A DNA stretch of 64,000 nucleotides from Hyaloscypha bicolor E (Eukaryota > Ascomycota > Leotiomycetes > Helotiales > Hyaloscyphaceae), in the NCBI RefSeq assembly GCF_002865645.1, contig NW_020194618.1:526885-590884 (forward strand). The letters are read 5' to 3'. The notes below the pieces were generated by a model. It ran no database searches. It had not been told where the DNA came from and worked only from the letters and a program-made list of their open reading frames with translations. How positions within the stretch are numbered: the stretch's first letter is position 1; each line of letters opens with the position of its first letter. This document shows, piece by piece, positions 1 to 12,972 of the stretch. The position numbers and the translations under genes were made by a program.

Positions 1-348
1 CCCCATTACATTGCCGATCACAGTATACCAATTATGCCAAAGTCGGTTTCCCCAACCAAAGTCGATTCCAAGGTTCGATACCAAGTTTGGTTCGAGCGAA
101 GGTTTCGAGCCACAAAGTCACCAGAACCGGTATGGATGAATAGGTGACGGTGTGGAGTGAGGAAGAGAGGAATCGAAATCTAAGACATCCTATAACCTTA
201 GTATCTAGAAACTCGTAGCAAGGTAACGAAACAAGGACGACAGTGTAGCCCACGTATGTAAGCAAGAATACTTAAGAATAAAGAGACGAAATATAAGAAT
301 TTATCGAATGAATATTATTTATGATGATCGAATCAATAATTCTAAACA

Positions 349-484
349 AAATATATAAAATAAAATCCGAAATCTATTAAAGATTTATATATTGATTTAA
401 ATGATATCAATATTATGAACTCTAATCTTTTAAGCCCGAAATATATAAAATAAAATCCGAAATCTATTAAAGATTTATATATTG
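349..484. repeat. Pair of 46-bp direct repeats in AT-rich DNA
   Basis: A 46-bp AT-rich unit at about 349-394 recurs at about 439-484 with no difference I could see, giving a period of 90 bp. The second copy is followed at once by a C-rich stretch and a CTCGACCCCGAG motif. That resembles the region beside the polypurine tracts of the gypsy elements further right, so this may be the edge of a retroelement LTR. The rest of 1-780 holds no gene I can support. Confidence 0.6.
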
Positions 485-789
485 CCCCTCCAAAAAAAGC
501 TCGACCCCGAGCGCCAGGATATCAAGAGAGTATAGAAGAATAAAGGGAAAGCTAAAGCGAGTGTAATAAATCGACAGAACAAAGGAAAAGGACCCTATTT
601 CCAATCGTCAGCCGCAAAATCAGCCCTCTATATACGGTTAAAAGCCGTATCCAAAGTTGGCCCTCCTCCAGAATCGCCAGAATCGCTACCAGAATTATCG
701 TAATAGTTAATTGCGGTAGTCGTAATCCATTTATAACCAGAACCAGAGGAAGCAGTGCTTGCAGGAGCTAAGCTACAGTTCTTGATAAA

Positions 790-1331
790 GTGATCCTAGG
801 AGCCGTATCTGATACATCTGCCGGTTTGACGATAATACTGGCGGAGCTCCTTTGAGGTGGAACGAGCTGGTATAGCTAGTGAGATTGGCTCAGAGGACTC
901 CAGAGTACCAATTGCCGGTGTGACGACGTTAATTGTCAATTCGCTAACGTCCATGGGATCGCTAGTAATTCTGGGAGTAGTCTGGTACGGCGGAGCGGCT
1001 GTTTTTTGACGAGAGCTACTAAACCGTATACAGGAAATCGGCGTAAACCCTGGGTAGAACAAGCTACTGGGAAAGCTGTGGCAGAACCATTGATTGGACA
1101 GAGGATATCGATAGAGAGCTTGGCTTTAATTGAAGGGAGCCAGGTGTCGAATCTGTACGTGCTTCCAGCGAACTTCTCAGGGTCAGGGAGCTTCGACTTT
1201 TGACTGGATTTCGCCGTGGAGGCAGTTAACTGGGCTTGGGTACTAGCGAGGGTAGCTCGCAAGGTAGTGATTTCAGCCCGTAAACCATCGAACTCGCATT
1301 GAACTTGCGTTTGGAAGGTGTCCATTCTCAA
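790..1331 (-). pseudogene. Ty3/gypsy gag fragment with a broken zinc knuckle
   Basis: Read on the minus strand from about 1325, a short coiled-coil-like segment leads into KLPDPEKFAGSTYRFDTWL, the typical start of a fungal gypsy capsid domain. In another frame, at about 790-1060, lie a DPMDVSEL linker and a degraded CCHC knuckle (GRCIRYGS, stop, DHFIKNC), in which a Cys has become Tyr and a codon has become a stop. Most of the capsid between these blocks is missing or out of frame. The capsid start differs from that of elements A and C, so this is a different family. No pol is seen downstream. Confidence 0.65.
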
Positions 1332-1834
1332 GGGAGTATCGGTAAAGTTGGTAAAGAGGTAAAAAAATCAATAAGGTAGTAAGCCAGGGGCTCCAATAAA
1401 TAATAAGGGATTGAGCTGGCCAAAATCGAGCTTTTTAACGCCTTGCGGGTAGAACTGTGGACAGCGCTATGTAATAATAACAATAATAATAAGGGGGCTC
1501 CGCATGAAAGCGGGCTAGTGGACAGGAGTCCCAATGAGTGAGCGTATGGCTCTAATAAATAATGACAATGACTACCGTCCGAAAGGTAGGAGCTTTAGAT
1601 TATAAAACGGCAGGAATAAAGTAATGGAACGATGCTTAAAGATCTATAATTCTAATGTCCTACAGAATCTAAAGCTAAGGAGAGAAGGAGTGAGGTGTGG
1701 CAGTGGATAAGTAGGTATGGCCAAGACCACTGAAACACCGAGCTTTGGAAGCGAGCTTGGTTTGAACTATAGCTTGGAACCTTAGCTGAAACCAATCCCT
1801 TTAGCTGAAACCACGTCCGCATTAACTATATAAT

Positions 1835-2156
1835 ACCAGCCGTTATAGCTATAATATATTTATATTTCCTTATATAATTAGTAATAATAAATTAAGTATT
1901 AAGACTTCTTCTTTTATTAATACTAGAGTAAACAAATATACTTTTATTAATTCTAAGTTTATAAAAATAATTAAATAATTTCTAGATATTAAGCTTATTT
2001 AATTAATATTATTCTATAATATAAAAGGATTTAATAATAAGTAGGCCGCGCCTATTATTTACTATATTAAGCTTATACTTTTAATTAATAGACGGAAAGT
2101 TCTAGTACCTATATTAATTATAGAACTAAATAAGTATAATATAATTTTGGGATAAT
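1835..2156 (+). mobile_element. Element B, left part: truncated gypsy protease region
   Basis: This AT-rich stretch matches, in reverse complement, the part of element C near 50.5-50.8 kb that lies between gag and reverse transcriptase, so it is the protease-side fragment of a plus-strand gypsy element. The match fades near 1835, where B is cut off; gag and the 5' LTR are absent. It stops abruptly at the ATAAT target site of element A, and the homology resumes at 8855 on the other side of A. Confidence 0.7.
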
Positions 2157-2430
2157 TATTACGGGTATAGTATTTAGGGCTTGGAAAGCAAGATAAAAGG
2201 TCCCTTATAAAGACAATTTAAAGCTAAGGAAGAGAAAACTAGAATATAGGAGGCTGCGAGAAAGTATATATACCCCATAATATACTAGTCCCGAAGGGGC
2301 TTAGCCTTCTAAATATCTCTAGTATATTTCAAGTATACTTCCCTAGCGAGGCGGCCGCATTACGTATGTCTAGAAGGCATCTGGCATCTAGTAAGGTATC
2401 TCAGATACCGGATATCTGGGAATTATAATA
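2157..2430 (-). repeat. Element A LTR, 3' copy (left)
   Basis: A 274-bp terminal repeat, paired with 8581-8854. The ends TATTAC...TAATA are read as RIP-altered TGTTAC...TAACA. The adjacent purine-rich tract on the minus strand (GGGGTGAG, about 2433-2442) marks this as the 3' LTR. Confidence 0.9.
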
Positions 2431-5400
2431 TTACTCACCCCTTTATAATAAGCTCGTTCCCGAGCTTTATAAAAGCTATTAATCCATCTAATTTCATACT
2501 ATACTTCTTCCCAAAATAAAACTAGTATCTCGAATATAGATGTTATATATAAAAGGCCAGTGCCTTTACTATATAATCTAGAAGGGTTTATTATTATTTC
2601 CGTATAATTCTAGATAAGTATTATTTTTTATATAATCTAGCTAGTATTATAGGTTTTATAGAGATCCTAGTATATTAATATTATTACTATAGAAACTCTA
2701 TAAAACCAGGGAACTATTACTTAGTACTAAAGCTAGATACTATACTAGATCTTTATTCTAACTAACCTACTAAATTCTATACTTTAGCTTATTTCTTACT
2801 AGCTTAACTATAATAATTCGTTTAATACTATATTCTTATTTACTATTCTCTAGTATTAATAGGGGCGGTTCCGGGTTTACTTAATCTAATAAAGAATTCT
2901 AGGGATCTTTTTATAGCTTTTCTATATAGAAAACTAGATATATCTTTATAATTTCCGGCAGTTTTAGGAGAAATAAGTAGCTATACTATTCTAGAATCTC
3001 AAATAGGCCTTCTATTTAGTTCCCTAGCTTCTGGCTCAAATAATTAGACTTCTAGTACTTTATAATAACCTATATTTTATTCCCGACTTTAAAATTAATT
3101 AGATAGTAGTACTTATTAGCTTATATTATATATTATTTCTATATTTATTCTATATAGCTTTAGGCAAGTTACTATAATTTATATAATTAATTTACTAATA
3201 CCTTAGCTTTATCTCTATTTAGCTTCTCCTTAAATAAGTTAGCTTTAATAAAAGAGTTCTAGTCCAGAGAAATACGAGACTTATAGCCCTTTTTAGTTAT
3301 AAATAAGAACTAGCTAATAGTTTTATACTAAAAAAAGGCTTATTAATAATTAATTATAGTAACCTATTTATCTTAGTTATTCTAGTAATAGTTAATATAC
3401 GGGTATAATCTCTAATTAAAGTACTAATTAATAATCTCTATTTATTTATTTATTTGAAAGTAATTAGCTATAAAAAGCTTAAGCTTTATACTAATTCTTA
3501 TATAGAATTTGCTTCAAAAATCAGATATAAATTAGGGTCTCTAATCTAATATAATTATTTCTGGAATACCTACTTAGTATATTATATGAAATAAAAACAG
3601 AGATACTAGTTATTTGGCTATAATTATATCTCGTACTAGAATTATAATTAGGTACTTAAATAAGTAATCCACGAATATAGTAACTATATTATAGCCTAAT
3701 TTGCTTTCTAGATAGCTCTTAAAGTTTATAATAATATATTACTAAAGGTAATTAAAAACTAGAAAGAAATAAAATAAATTAGGCTTCTTATCTCTAGATA
3801 TATATAATCTCCTATAAATATAGTAATTACTATAGTATTAATTAATATCCTTACCTATAGATAGCTAGTAATATTATTTCTTTAATAGCTAATAGAGCTT
3901 TATATATCTAGAATATCTAGAAAGGAATTTATTATATATTTTATAAATTAGAGTAATCTATAAAAGTAATCCGGGAGTTATTTCGTTCTCTGTAATATAA
4001 AGTCTTCTATAATATAAAAGGAGGCTATTTTATAGTATCCAGATATTACTTTTAGCTTAGGCTATTATATATAGCTTCTTTAGATCCGGTAATATATAAT
4101 TATTTTATAAGATCTTATTTATAAGTTATAAACTATTATACTTAATAAGAGCTTCTAATAATACTTCTATAAAAGCTACTATAGCAGAGTCTACTAGTAA
4201 AGCTTCTAAGAAAATACCTTTTTCTAGGGAAATTATATCTCTAATAGGGGTATTTTCTTCCGGGAAGTCTTTAGTATATACTTGGTTTTTAGGGCCGAAT
4301 TCCGGATTAAATAAACTAACTTTATAGAATATTACTATAAGCTATAAGTTATAGATAATCTCCGGATTAATCTTATCTTTAAAAAGAAGTACTTGGATTT
4401 ATAGCTTTTCCTTAATCTGGCCCTAAATATTTACTTTATCTTATTTTTATAATAAAATATCTGCTCGCTTATTTAATTTTCTAGAGTAATATATAAGCTT
4501 AAAGTAATAGCAGAATAAGAGCTTAGCCTATCTAGCTTATTAAGAAAAGAGCTTCTTAGTAATTATAAAATATTCTAAGATACGGTAATTAGAATAGATT
4601 TTAAAAAAGGAAGTATTCTAAAGGCTCTTTAGCTTAGCTTTCTATTTCTCTAGTACTTGTATTATAATAAGTATTTCCTTATTATATATATTATAATTAA
4701 GCTTTATTAGAAATATAGTTTTGGAAAAATAAGCTATAGGATACTAAAGGCCTGTTTTAGGGTCTTATTAAGAAAGTAGGCTAGTAACTACTTCTTTAGA
4801 TATATCTATTTCTATTATTATAAACAGATCTAAATTATAGTATTATAAAACTAGAATAGAAATTATAGCTTTCTTTAAGTAAGTAAAAGCCTCTTAATAT
4901 TACTCGGACTACTTAAAAGGAATTCCCTTTTTTATAAATAAGGTAAGAGGTCTTATAATCCGTTTATATTCTCTAATAAAGCATTTATAAAAGTTATAGA
5001 AACTAAGGAAGAAATATATATCCTTAACTATTTTTGGGAATTACTAGTTATATATTACTTCGACTTTATTAGAATCTACTTTAATACTAGATATAGAAAT
5101 AATAAAGCCCAAGTACTTTATATATATAACTTTAAATTCCGATTTCTTAATATTTATTTAGAGGCTAATAAGATATAAATAGTCTAGTACTTTTCATATA
5201 TACTATTTGTACTTTACTAGGTTCTCTAAGTAAATAAGAATATTATTAAGATATATTATATAAAAGTTATTTAGATACTTAAAGAATATATTATTTATAT
5301 AATATTAATATATAGCCGGGCTATTTATAAGGCCTTTCTAGAGAATATTATATTTATATACTTTATAGCAGGTATGAAATATTATTAGCTCCTAAAAGTC

Positions 5401-8400
5401 CGGGTTTATAGCTATATAATAGAAAGCTTAGTAAATATCCAATTTAGTATAGATCTTAGCCTTAGATAATTAATTTAAAGTCTTATTAATAAGTAAAAGG
5501 AAATATTAATTCTTCCGGATAATATTATTTAAATAATAGAAATTAATATAAAAGTATAAACCTTTATTTGCTTTCTTTATAAAAAGAACTAGTAAAGTAA
5601 AAGGAGCCTAATTAGCTTTAATAAAGCCTTTAGCCAGATTATTTTCTAAGAAATGCTTAATTTCTAGAAATTCTTAAATAAACTATTACTAGAGAAATTA
5701 ATATCTAATACTCTCGGTTTTCTTTAGGCCTTTAATCTAAATCTTATAATTATATAATCTATAAAAAGAAAGAATATTATATTTCTTCTTAGAGAAAATA
5801 GAAGTATATTCCTTAAGTTCCGGAAGTAATATCTTCTATAGCTACTAAAGCTCTATTTCTTCTAGTTATTAATTCTCTGGGCCAGAAATAGCTTCTTTTT
5901 TCCGAGCTTTAAGCTTCTTATTAATCTTATAGATAGAGATTTAACTAATAATATTATTTTCTCTCTTAGCTATATAATTAAATACTATAAAAGTAAGAAT
6001 AGCTAGGTCTAATATTTATTTTTTATTAAGAACTTTTTCTTGTTTCTTTAGCTTTTACTTAAGTATTATATCTTAATTAGGCTATAGAAACTTCTTTTTT
6101 ATAGTCTTATATAATTTCCTCTAATTTATCTATAAAAAAAAAGACTACTTTAAAATAAAAGATTTCCAGAAATAGCTTATAATAAAATCTCATTAATTAG
6201 TATTCTTTTAATACTTCTTATTAGATTATTTCTCTAGCTATTATTATAAAATACTAATAATATAACCAAATTATATAGATTTAGGCTTATTCTTTAGCTA
6301 TATAAGCCTATATCTTCTATAATTAACTAGAATATTAATATATATTACTTATTTTTTACTAAGAATAATATTATAATCTCTAAGGTTTAGAATAATTATA
6401 AGTATATTAATATTTTATTTATTAATTAGAAATAAGACTTCTATATATTTCTTAGTAAACTTAGCTAGCTTTCTATTAAAACCATATATAATATAAGGTA
6501 AGAAAAAGAGTTATAATTCTATTTCTAAGAATTACTCTATAAGCTAAGTAAGCTTTATATTAATAAAAACATAACTATTAGCTCTAGTATTAATAAGAAA
6601 AGAAAACTTAATTTCTAATTTATTTATACTAATAATATAGGATATTATAAGAGTATTTCCTCCTATTAGACAAGTTAAGTTAATCTTTACTAAATTTATA
6701 CTATAAGCCTCTAAAGTAAAGACTTTCTTTAGAGGTACTCGTTTCCTAGTTCTATACCAGAATTAGAGCTTGAATTTTCCGAATACTTTACTAGAATAAT
6801 ATATTCCAATAAAATAGAAACTAAGCCCGGCTTAATTCTAGAGAGAGCTATCTTGGTTTCCTTATTATATAAAACCAGATAGTATCTAATATAATAGCTA
6901 AACTCGTTATAATTAAAACATTTAATAATCGAGAAATTTTTAGTCTTTATAAGATATTACTTATATTTATAAGAAAGTATATACTTAATAAAAGCAGTTA
7001 ATATAGGCTTCTTGAGCTCCTTTTTAGAAGTATATTTCTTAGAAATATATAGGAATATAGTACTAGAAGTAAACTTGGCTAGAATAGCTTCTGCCTTCTT
7101 ATACTTCTTAGTTTTCTTATATATAGCCTTAATCTACTAATTATTAGTAATATAATACTAAGTAAAGCAAGTAGTATTAATAGACGAATTATTATAATAT
7201 ATATATATACTAACTTCTAAAGCTTTAGTAAGAGCTTCTTATTTAGTTTATACTTAATATCTTAAAGACTAATACTACCTTCTATAAATAGTTATAAGAA
7301 GAAAGTATAGAACTCCTAAAATACTTAACTAAAATATATTTAAAGCTTATTAAAGTTATAATAAGTATTCTATATCTTATTAGAATTAAAGTATAACTTC
7401 TTTAGATAAGAATATAATTCTAAGAGCTAATAATACTAATTCGGACTATCTTTATTTATATAAGAATTAGTTAGGACAAGAGTATTACTAGTAAGTTTAC
7501 TAGAAACGTAAATAATCTTGAGATTCTTAAAAAGATATAAATTAGTATTTCTTTATAACTTGTTCTTAATCTGAACTAGCTAGTTATTAAAGATAGTATA
7601 ATCTCTAGTAAAGAAAATAAGATTAGAAAGCTTAATAACTCTAGTACCTCTAAAGAAAGCATAAGATATAGGGAATTCTAGACGAGAATAAGCGGGAAAT
7701 AGTTCGGAATTCTTTAAAAAAAATTCGGAGTAGCCGGAACAGGAATAGCTAAAGCTATTATAAACCGATCTACTATAGCTATATAGCATTTAATATTATT
7801 CTCGAGTTTAGTATTATAGAGCTTAGTATTCTCGAGAATAGCTTTATTATAACTATGGTATTCTTATATAAAAGAGCTCTCTAGATATTCTCCTAGTAGC
7901 TCTTTATAATAATATTAATATCTGAGAATAAGATATTAGGCTTCTTGGTCTATTTATATAACTCTCTAGTAATAATATAGTTATTAGTATCTAGAAGCTT
8001 CAAAATAAAAGCAGAGAGTTCTATTTTTATAAACTTGTCTATAAATTCTCTAGAAATACTAATAAGACATTCGGTTTAGAAAGGGCCGCTAATAGGATAA
8101 CCTAAACTAGTAAGAGCTTTACTAGAAGCCTTAGCAAAAGTTAATATAGTTCCTAGTTATATAATATTCTGGGAAATTAACCTATTATACTTTTCCTCTA
8201 TTATATTCTTTCTAGTAGTCTTATTACTAGTATATATATAGGGCCTATAAGGTTATAGAATAGGGCTTGAGAGTAGTAATCAGGTTACTAGCCTATATAT
8301 ATCTATTACTCTAGAACTTGATTAAAGAGTAGCCTTTATTTAAGGTTCTTTAATTTTCGGATTTTCGGAAAGAATTTCTAATATACTACTAGTATATATT

Positions 8401-8580
8401 TATAAAAGTATAAATACCTAATTCCTCTAAGAATTCTAAAGCTTTTTGCTTTTATTATTCTGGAATCTATTACTCGTATTTCTGAGGTTCTATTATCTTA
8501 GTAATACCTATATTTCTAATAGTTCTGAATTAGTTTATTTAAAATTCTCTATAAGATTAAAAAAAATAAGCTTTAAATAC

Positions 8581-8854
8581 TATTACAGATATAGTATTTA
8601 GGGCTTGGAAAGCAAGATAAAAGGTCTCTTATAAAGATAATTCAAAGCTAAGGAAGAGAAAACTAGAATATAGAAGGCTATAAGAGAATATATATATCCT
8701 ATAATATACTAGTCCCAAAAAGACTTAGCCTTCTAAATATCTCTAGTATATTCCAAATATACTTCCCTAGTAAGGCAGTCGTATTATATATACTTAGAAG
8801 GCATTTGGTATCTAGTAAGATATCTCAGATACCGGATATCTGGGAATTATAATA
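8581..8854 (-). repeat. Element A LTR, 5' copy (right)
   Basis: The 274-bp partner of the left LTR. Differences between the two are almost all C/T or G/A transitions. It is followed directly by the second copy of the ATAAT target site. Confidence 0.9.
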
Positions 8855-11800
8855 ATAATAATAGTTTATAAGTATTAGTATTTTAATTAATTATAAGAAT
8901 AGAAGATTAATTTAGTTAGATAATTAGTCTAAAAAGAAAAGTTAGAATAAGGTTCTAACTATTATTTATAAGAACTTAAAACCTAAAAAGAATAACTAAT
9001 ACTAAAAAGATATAAATAAAAGAAATAAAGCTATAGCTATAAATAAGTTCTAGAAATCTTAAATTATAAAAAGAAAATTCTCTAATTCTTTTTATAAGAC
9101 CGGCTTAGAAAGCTATATATAATAAAAGAATTAAGCTTAATTTTATAAAGAAATATAAGTGGCTTTAGGAAATATAGAAGTTTTTTCTAAGCCAGAAATA
9201 GAAATATTAAAGCTATATTATCTAAAAGCTATAAAAGCTAGTTAAGGCCTATAATTAATATTATAGAAATCTTACTAGCTATTTTTTAGATAAATCTATT
9301 AAAAAAAAGAACTTTTTCTTTATAATATTATTTTTCGAGATTAATAAAGAGCTAGAATTATAATAAGAAAACAAGTTTATTTCAGGCAAGTAATAATTAG
9401 AAGAAATAAAGTTATAGTAGCTAGTAAAAGTTTTATTAAGAGAGTTTAAAAACTTTATAAATATCTTCTTAAGAGAAATATTAAATATCTTGCCCTTATA
9501 TTAGTTCTATAATTACAAGATCCAGATTAATAATTCTAAGGGCTCAAAAAACCTAGAGTATTTCCCGCTTTATTAATAATTAACTTATAAGTTATAAAAG
9601 ATTAAGTATTTCCTTAAAGAAAACCTCTAATAAGGCTTTATTAAGTTAAGTTAGTTCTCTTTCATATCTCTAATTCTTTTTATAAAAAAGGCTAATAAAG
9701 CTCTCTAATTCTATATTAACTATTATAAACTAAATAACTTAATATAAAAGAATTATTATTTTCTTTCTTTTATTTATAAGATTCTTATATAATTAGCTTA
9801 AGTTAAGGTTTATATAAAGCTAGATATTTAATAAGTATTTTATTAAATCTAAATAAACCCAAAATTAGAAGAACTTATAATATTTCATATAAGATATAAG
9901 GCTTATAAGTATAAAGTTCTTTGAAAAGGCTTAATTAATAGCTCTATTATATATTAAAGATATATAAATAATATTTTCTTTAATTATCTTAATATATTTT
10001 ATATAGCTTATCTAAATAATATTCTAATTTACTTAAATAATTCCCTTAAGTATAAAAACTATATATAAAAGGTTCTTTAATAGCTATAAGATATTAGCTT
10101 TTAAGTAAATATTAAGAAATTAGAATTTAAAATTACTTATATAAAATACTTAGGTTTTATTATCTCTATTAAAAGTATTAAAATAAGTTTAGATAAGATA
10201 GTAATTACTAATAATAATTAAGGAAATATAAGGCTTTCTGGGCTTTTATAATTTTTATTAGTATTTTATTATAGAATATAGCTATATAATAAAGCTTCTA
10301 ATAGCTTTAATATATAAGGGAGTTCTATATAAATAGATAAATTAGTATTAAAAAGGTTTTAATAAGCTAAAGCAAGCTATATTCTCGGTATTAATTCTAT
10401 ACTATTATAATCCGAATCTCTTTATTATAATTAAAACAGATATATTAAATAAAGTTATAACTAGTATTTTCTTATAATAAAATTCTTAAATAAAATTCTA
10501 ATATCCGGTAGTATTTTTCTTTAAAACTATATAATTAGTAATACTAAATTATAATATTTATAATAAAGAAATACTTGCTATTATTCTTTTTTTAATTAAA
10601 TAATAAATAAAGCTAAAAGGCCTATAAAAGGTACTCTTTATAATTTACTCAAATTATCGAGCTTTTAAGTACTTTATAATTACTAAAAAGCTCTTAATAA
10701 AACAAGCTTATTAGGTAAAGTATTTTTCTTACTACTATTTTAAGCTTATATATTAAGTAAATAAGTCAAATAAATAAGCAAATGCCCTAAACAAGAAATA
10801 CAAGAATATAGCTACCTAGAATAAGGTAATAGTAACCTATTAAACCCAAATTCTTCTCTTATAATAAAAGATTAATAATAATATTATACGGGATTTCTAG
10901 TTAGCTCTAATTAAGGCTTTAGTAAGTCCGGTTCAGAAAAAAGCCTAATATAATAATATCTAGCTTATAAATAAGTTATTACGCGAGAACTAAAAGTTAC
11001 TAAAGCTAGAAAAGCTATAAAATAAGACAAGAAATAAGAAAAAAGGCACTTAAATATTATAAGACGGATTTTTCTTATAATATAATAAGCTATTTATATT
11101 TAATAGTATAATAATACCCGAGATATTCTTATATATTACTCTTATTTAAGAGGAATATATATAGCCCCTAATAAAATACCTAAGATAAGTCAAGCTTTAA
11201 TAGCTTCTTTAGGCCTGCTATTACTAGCTAGGCCAGGATATAAATATTAATTAATATAGGAATAATTACTATATTTACTAATAATTCTATATTTCTAGAA
11301 ATAAGAAATTAAGTCTCTTATATCTCTTACTAGTTTCTAACTACTCTTAATAGTATATATTAGTAGATTTCGAGAAATATCTAGAGAATAAAAATAAATA
11401 TAATATAATAGTAATCTTTATTAATTATCTAAGTAAATACCTTATTATAATTCTTATTTGAGATATAGTTATAGCTAAGAATTAGTACTTCTATTTCTTA
11501 TTTATATAATTTATTAAGTTAATATCTCGGAATTATAATATTTAATTAAGGCTTCTAGTTTATATTAGATTTTTAAAGCAAGTTTTATAAGTATATTAGA
11601 TAAAGTTTAAGCTATTAACTATTAACTATTCCTAAACTAATAGCTAGATAGAGATTATTAACTAGTATTTCAACTAATAGCTATATTCTTATATGAATTA
11701 TTACTTGAATAATTAAGATAAATAAGTATTAATAATTAATTACTAATAAATAGCTCTAGTTTACGAAATTACGGCCTAGTTCCCGTTTCTTATAAAAAAG

Positions 11801-12848
11801 GGCTATAAATCGCGAATATTATTTAATTAGGAAACCCAAGTATAATTAGATATTCCGAAAAAAGAGCTAAATAGATAAAAAGTAAAGGCTCTAGTAATAT
11901 AGCTTTATAAATTATAATAAAAGATATAAGAGAATATAATACAAATATAAGTATATTATACTATTTAAGCTAATAAGTACTACTAACTAATAGATTTTAA
12001 AATAGGAAATAAGATATAAATTATTATTAAGTACTAAAAAAATAATTACCCGAGCCGCAAGCTAGTTTACTAAATAGAAGAACTATATGAAATCCTGAAA
12101 TAAGTCGGATATTTCTTTAGGTTTAAGTTTCCGGAATTAATAAGAATATATCCGGTATTTTATATAAAGAAGTTATATAAAGATCTAGATAATTTCTTTT
12201 CCGGATAAGTAAATCCGGAGCCTCTACTATTAGAACTATAAGACAGGGAAACGGAATACGAAGTTTAAGAAATACTAGTAGTAAAGCTGTTTTATAGAAA
12301 GCTCAAGTACCGAGTTTAGTAAAAAAAATAGTATCTAGTATCCTCGTTAAGTAATAGTTCCCTGGCTCTTTAGGACTTTTATAACAAGAACCCCGAATAG
12401 CTAGAACCGCCCTAGAATCTTCCTTACTAGTTAGACTATACCAGGAACAATATACTACCGGAACCGTATACGACAGACGGAAATCCTTCAAGTCACGTAC
12501 AAAAGGCCCCTGGCCTTTGACATGTGACCTGCGACTTGAGAATTCAATAGGGACTTTTAAAGCTTGGGGACGAGCTTATTTCGAGGGAGGGGGTAATATT
12601 ATGGTTATTACGATATGCGATACTAGTAGGGATTAGACTAAAACTAGCTAGGCATACGAAGTCGAGTCGGGAGGCATAAGTCGAGGTCACGTATCACGAG
12701 CTTAAGCTAGCACGTGGGTCCGTACATAGCTCGCGATTATTTAGATCCGAGGCTCCTTCGAGATCCTCTTCTCTTCTTTAGCTTTGAATCATTGGAATAG
12801 AAACAGTCTAACCTTGTCTTCCAGGCCCTAGATCTTGTACTCGTAACA
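8855..12848 (+). mobile_element. Element B, right part: RIP-degraded chromovirus pol and 3' LTR
   Basis: This continues element B after the nested insertion. In plus-strand order there is a degraded reverse transcriptase with AYLNNILIY at about 10006-10032 (YLDD to YLNN), RNase H and integrase regions, and near 12240-12330 a C-terminal block reading EYEV, stop, EILVVKLFYRKLKYRV, which resembles a retrotransposon chromodomain. A polypurine tract (GAGGGAGGGGG, 12583-12593) leads into the 3' LTR. Stops occur throughout. By LTR sequence it belongs to the same family as element C. Together with 1835-2156 it is one 5'-truncated copy. Confidence 0.85.
12597..12848 (+). repeat. Element B 3' LTR
   Basis: A 252-bp LTR matching the 260-bp LTRs of element C in reverse complement. 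It begins TATTATGG (from TGTTACGG) and ends CTCGTAACA. It looks less RIP-damaged at its right end than the copies in element C. Confidence 0.85.
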
Positions 12849-12879
12849 GCGAGTATAAGCGAAAGAATTAGAGGGATTA

Positions 12880-12972
12880 CTCGTTCGGCCGGGCTCACCT
12901 GGTTCTCGCTTAGTACGCTTACCAAGTAAGGGAGGGCAATACGTAAAAACCAGCAATACGCAAATTTTTCCC
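12880..12972 (+). repeat. Left terminal inverted repeat of the pogo-like element
   Basis: A 93-bp arm that pairs with 14793-14885 with only a few transition differences. TA precedes it. Confidence 0.9.

Larger units (their letters stand above)
2152..8859 (-). mobile_element. Element A: complete RIP-degraded gypsy retrotransposon
   Basis: Two 274-bp LTRs (2157-2430 and 8581-8854) bound about 6.15 kb of internal DNA, and ATAAT is duplicated at 2152-2156 and 8855-8859, proving one insertion event. The polypurine-like tract lies inside the left LTR, so coding is on the minus strand. Visible relics are a gag start near 7.5-7.8 kb (IKLSNLIFFTRDYTIFNN) and a reverse-transcriptase motif at about 5242-5253 that reads YLNN instead of YLDD. 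No long open frame remains, and the LTR copies differ mostly by transitions, as expected from RIP. The insertion is inside element B. Confidence 0.92.

Noticed and set aside
1..480. Possible LTR sequence at the left edge
   Set aside because: Searched for a partner near 1560-1800 and saw only vague similarity; no terminal signature or duplication could be fixed.
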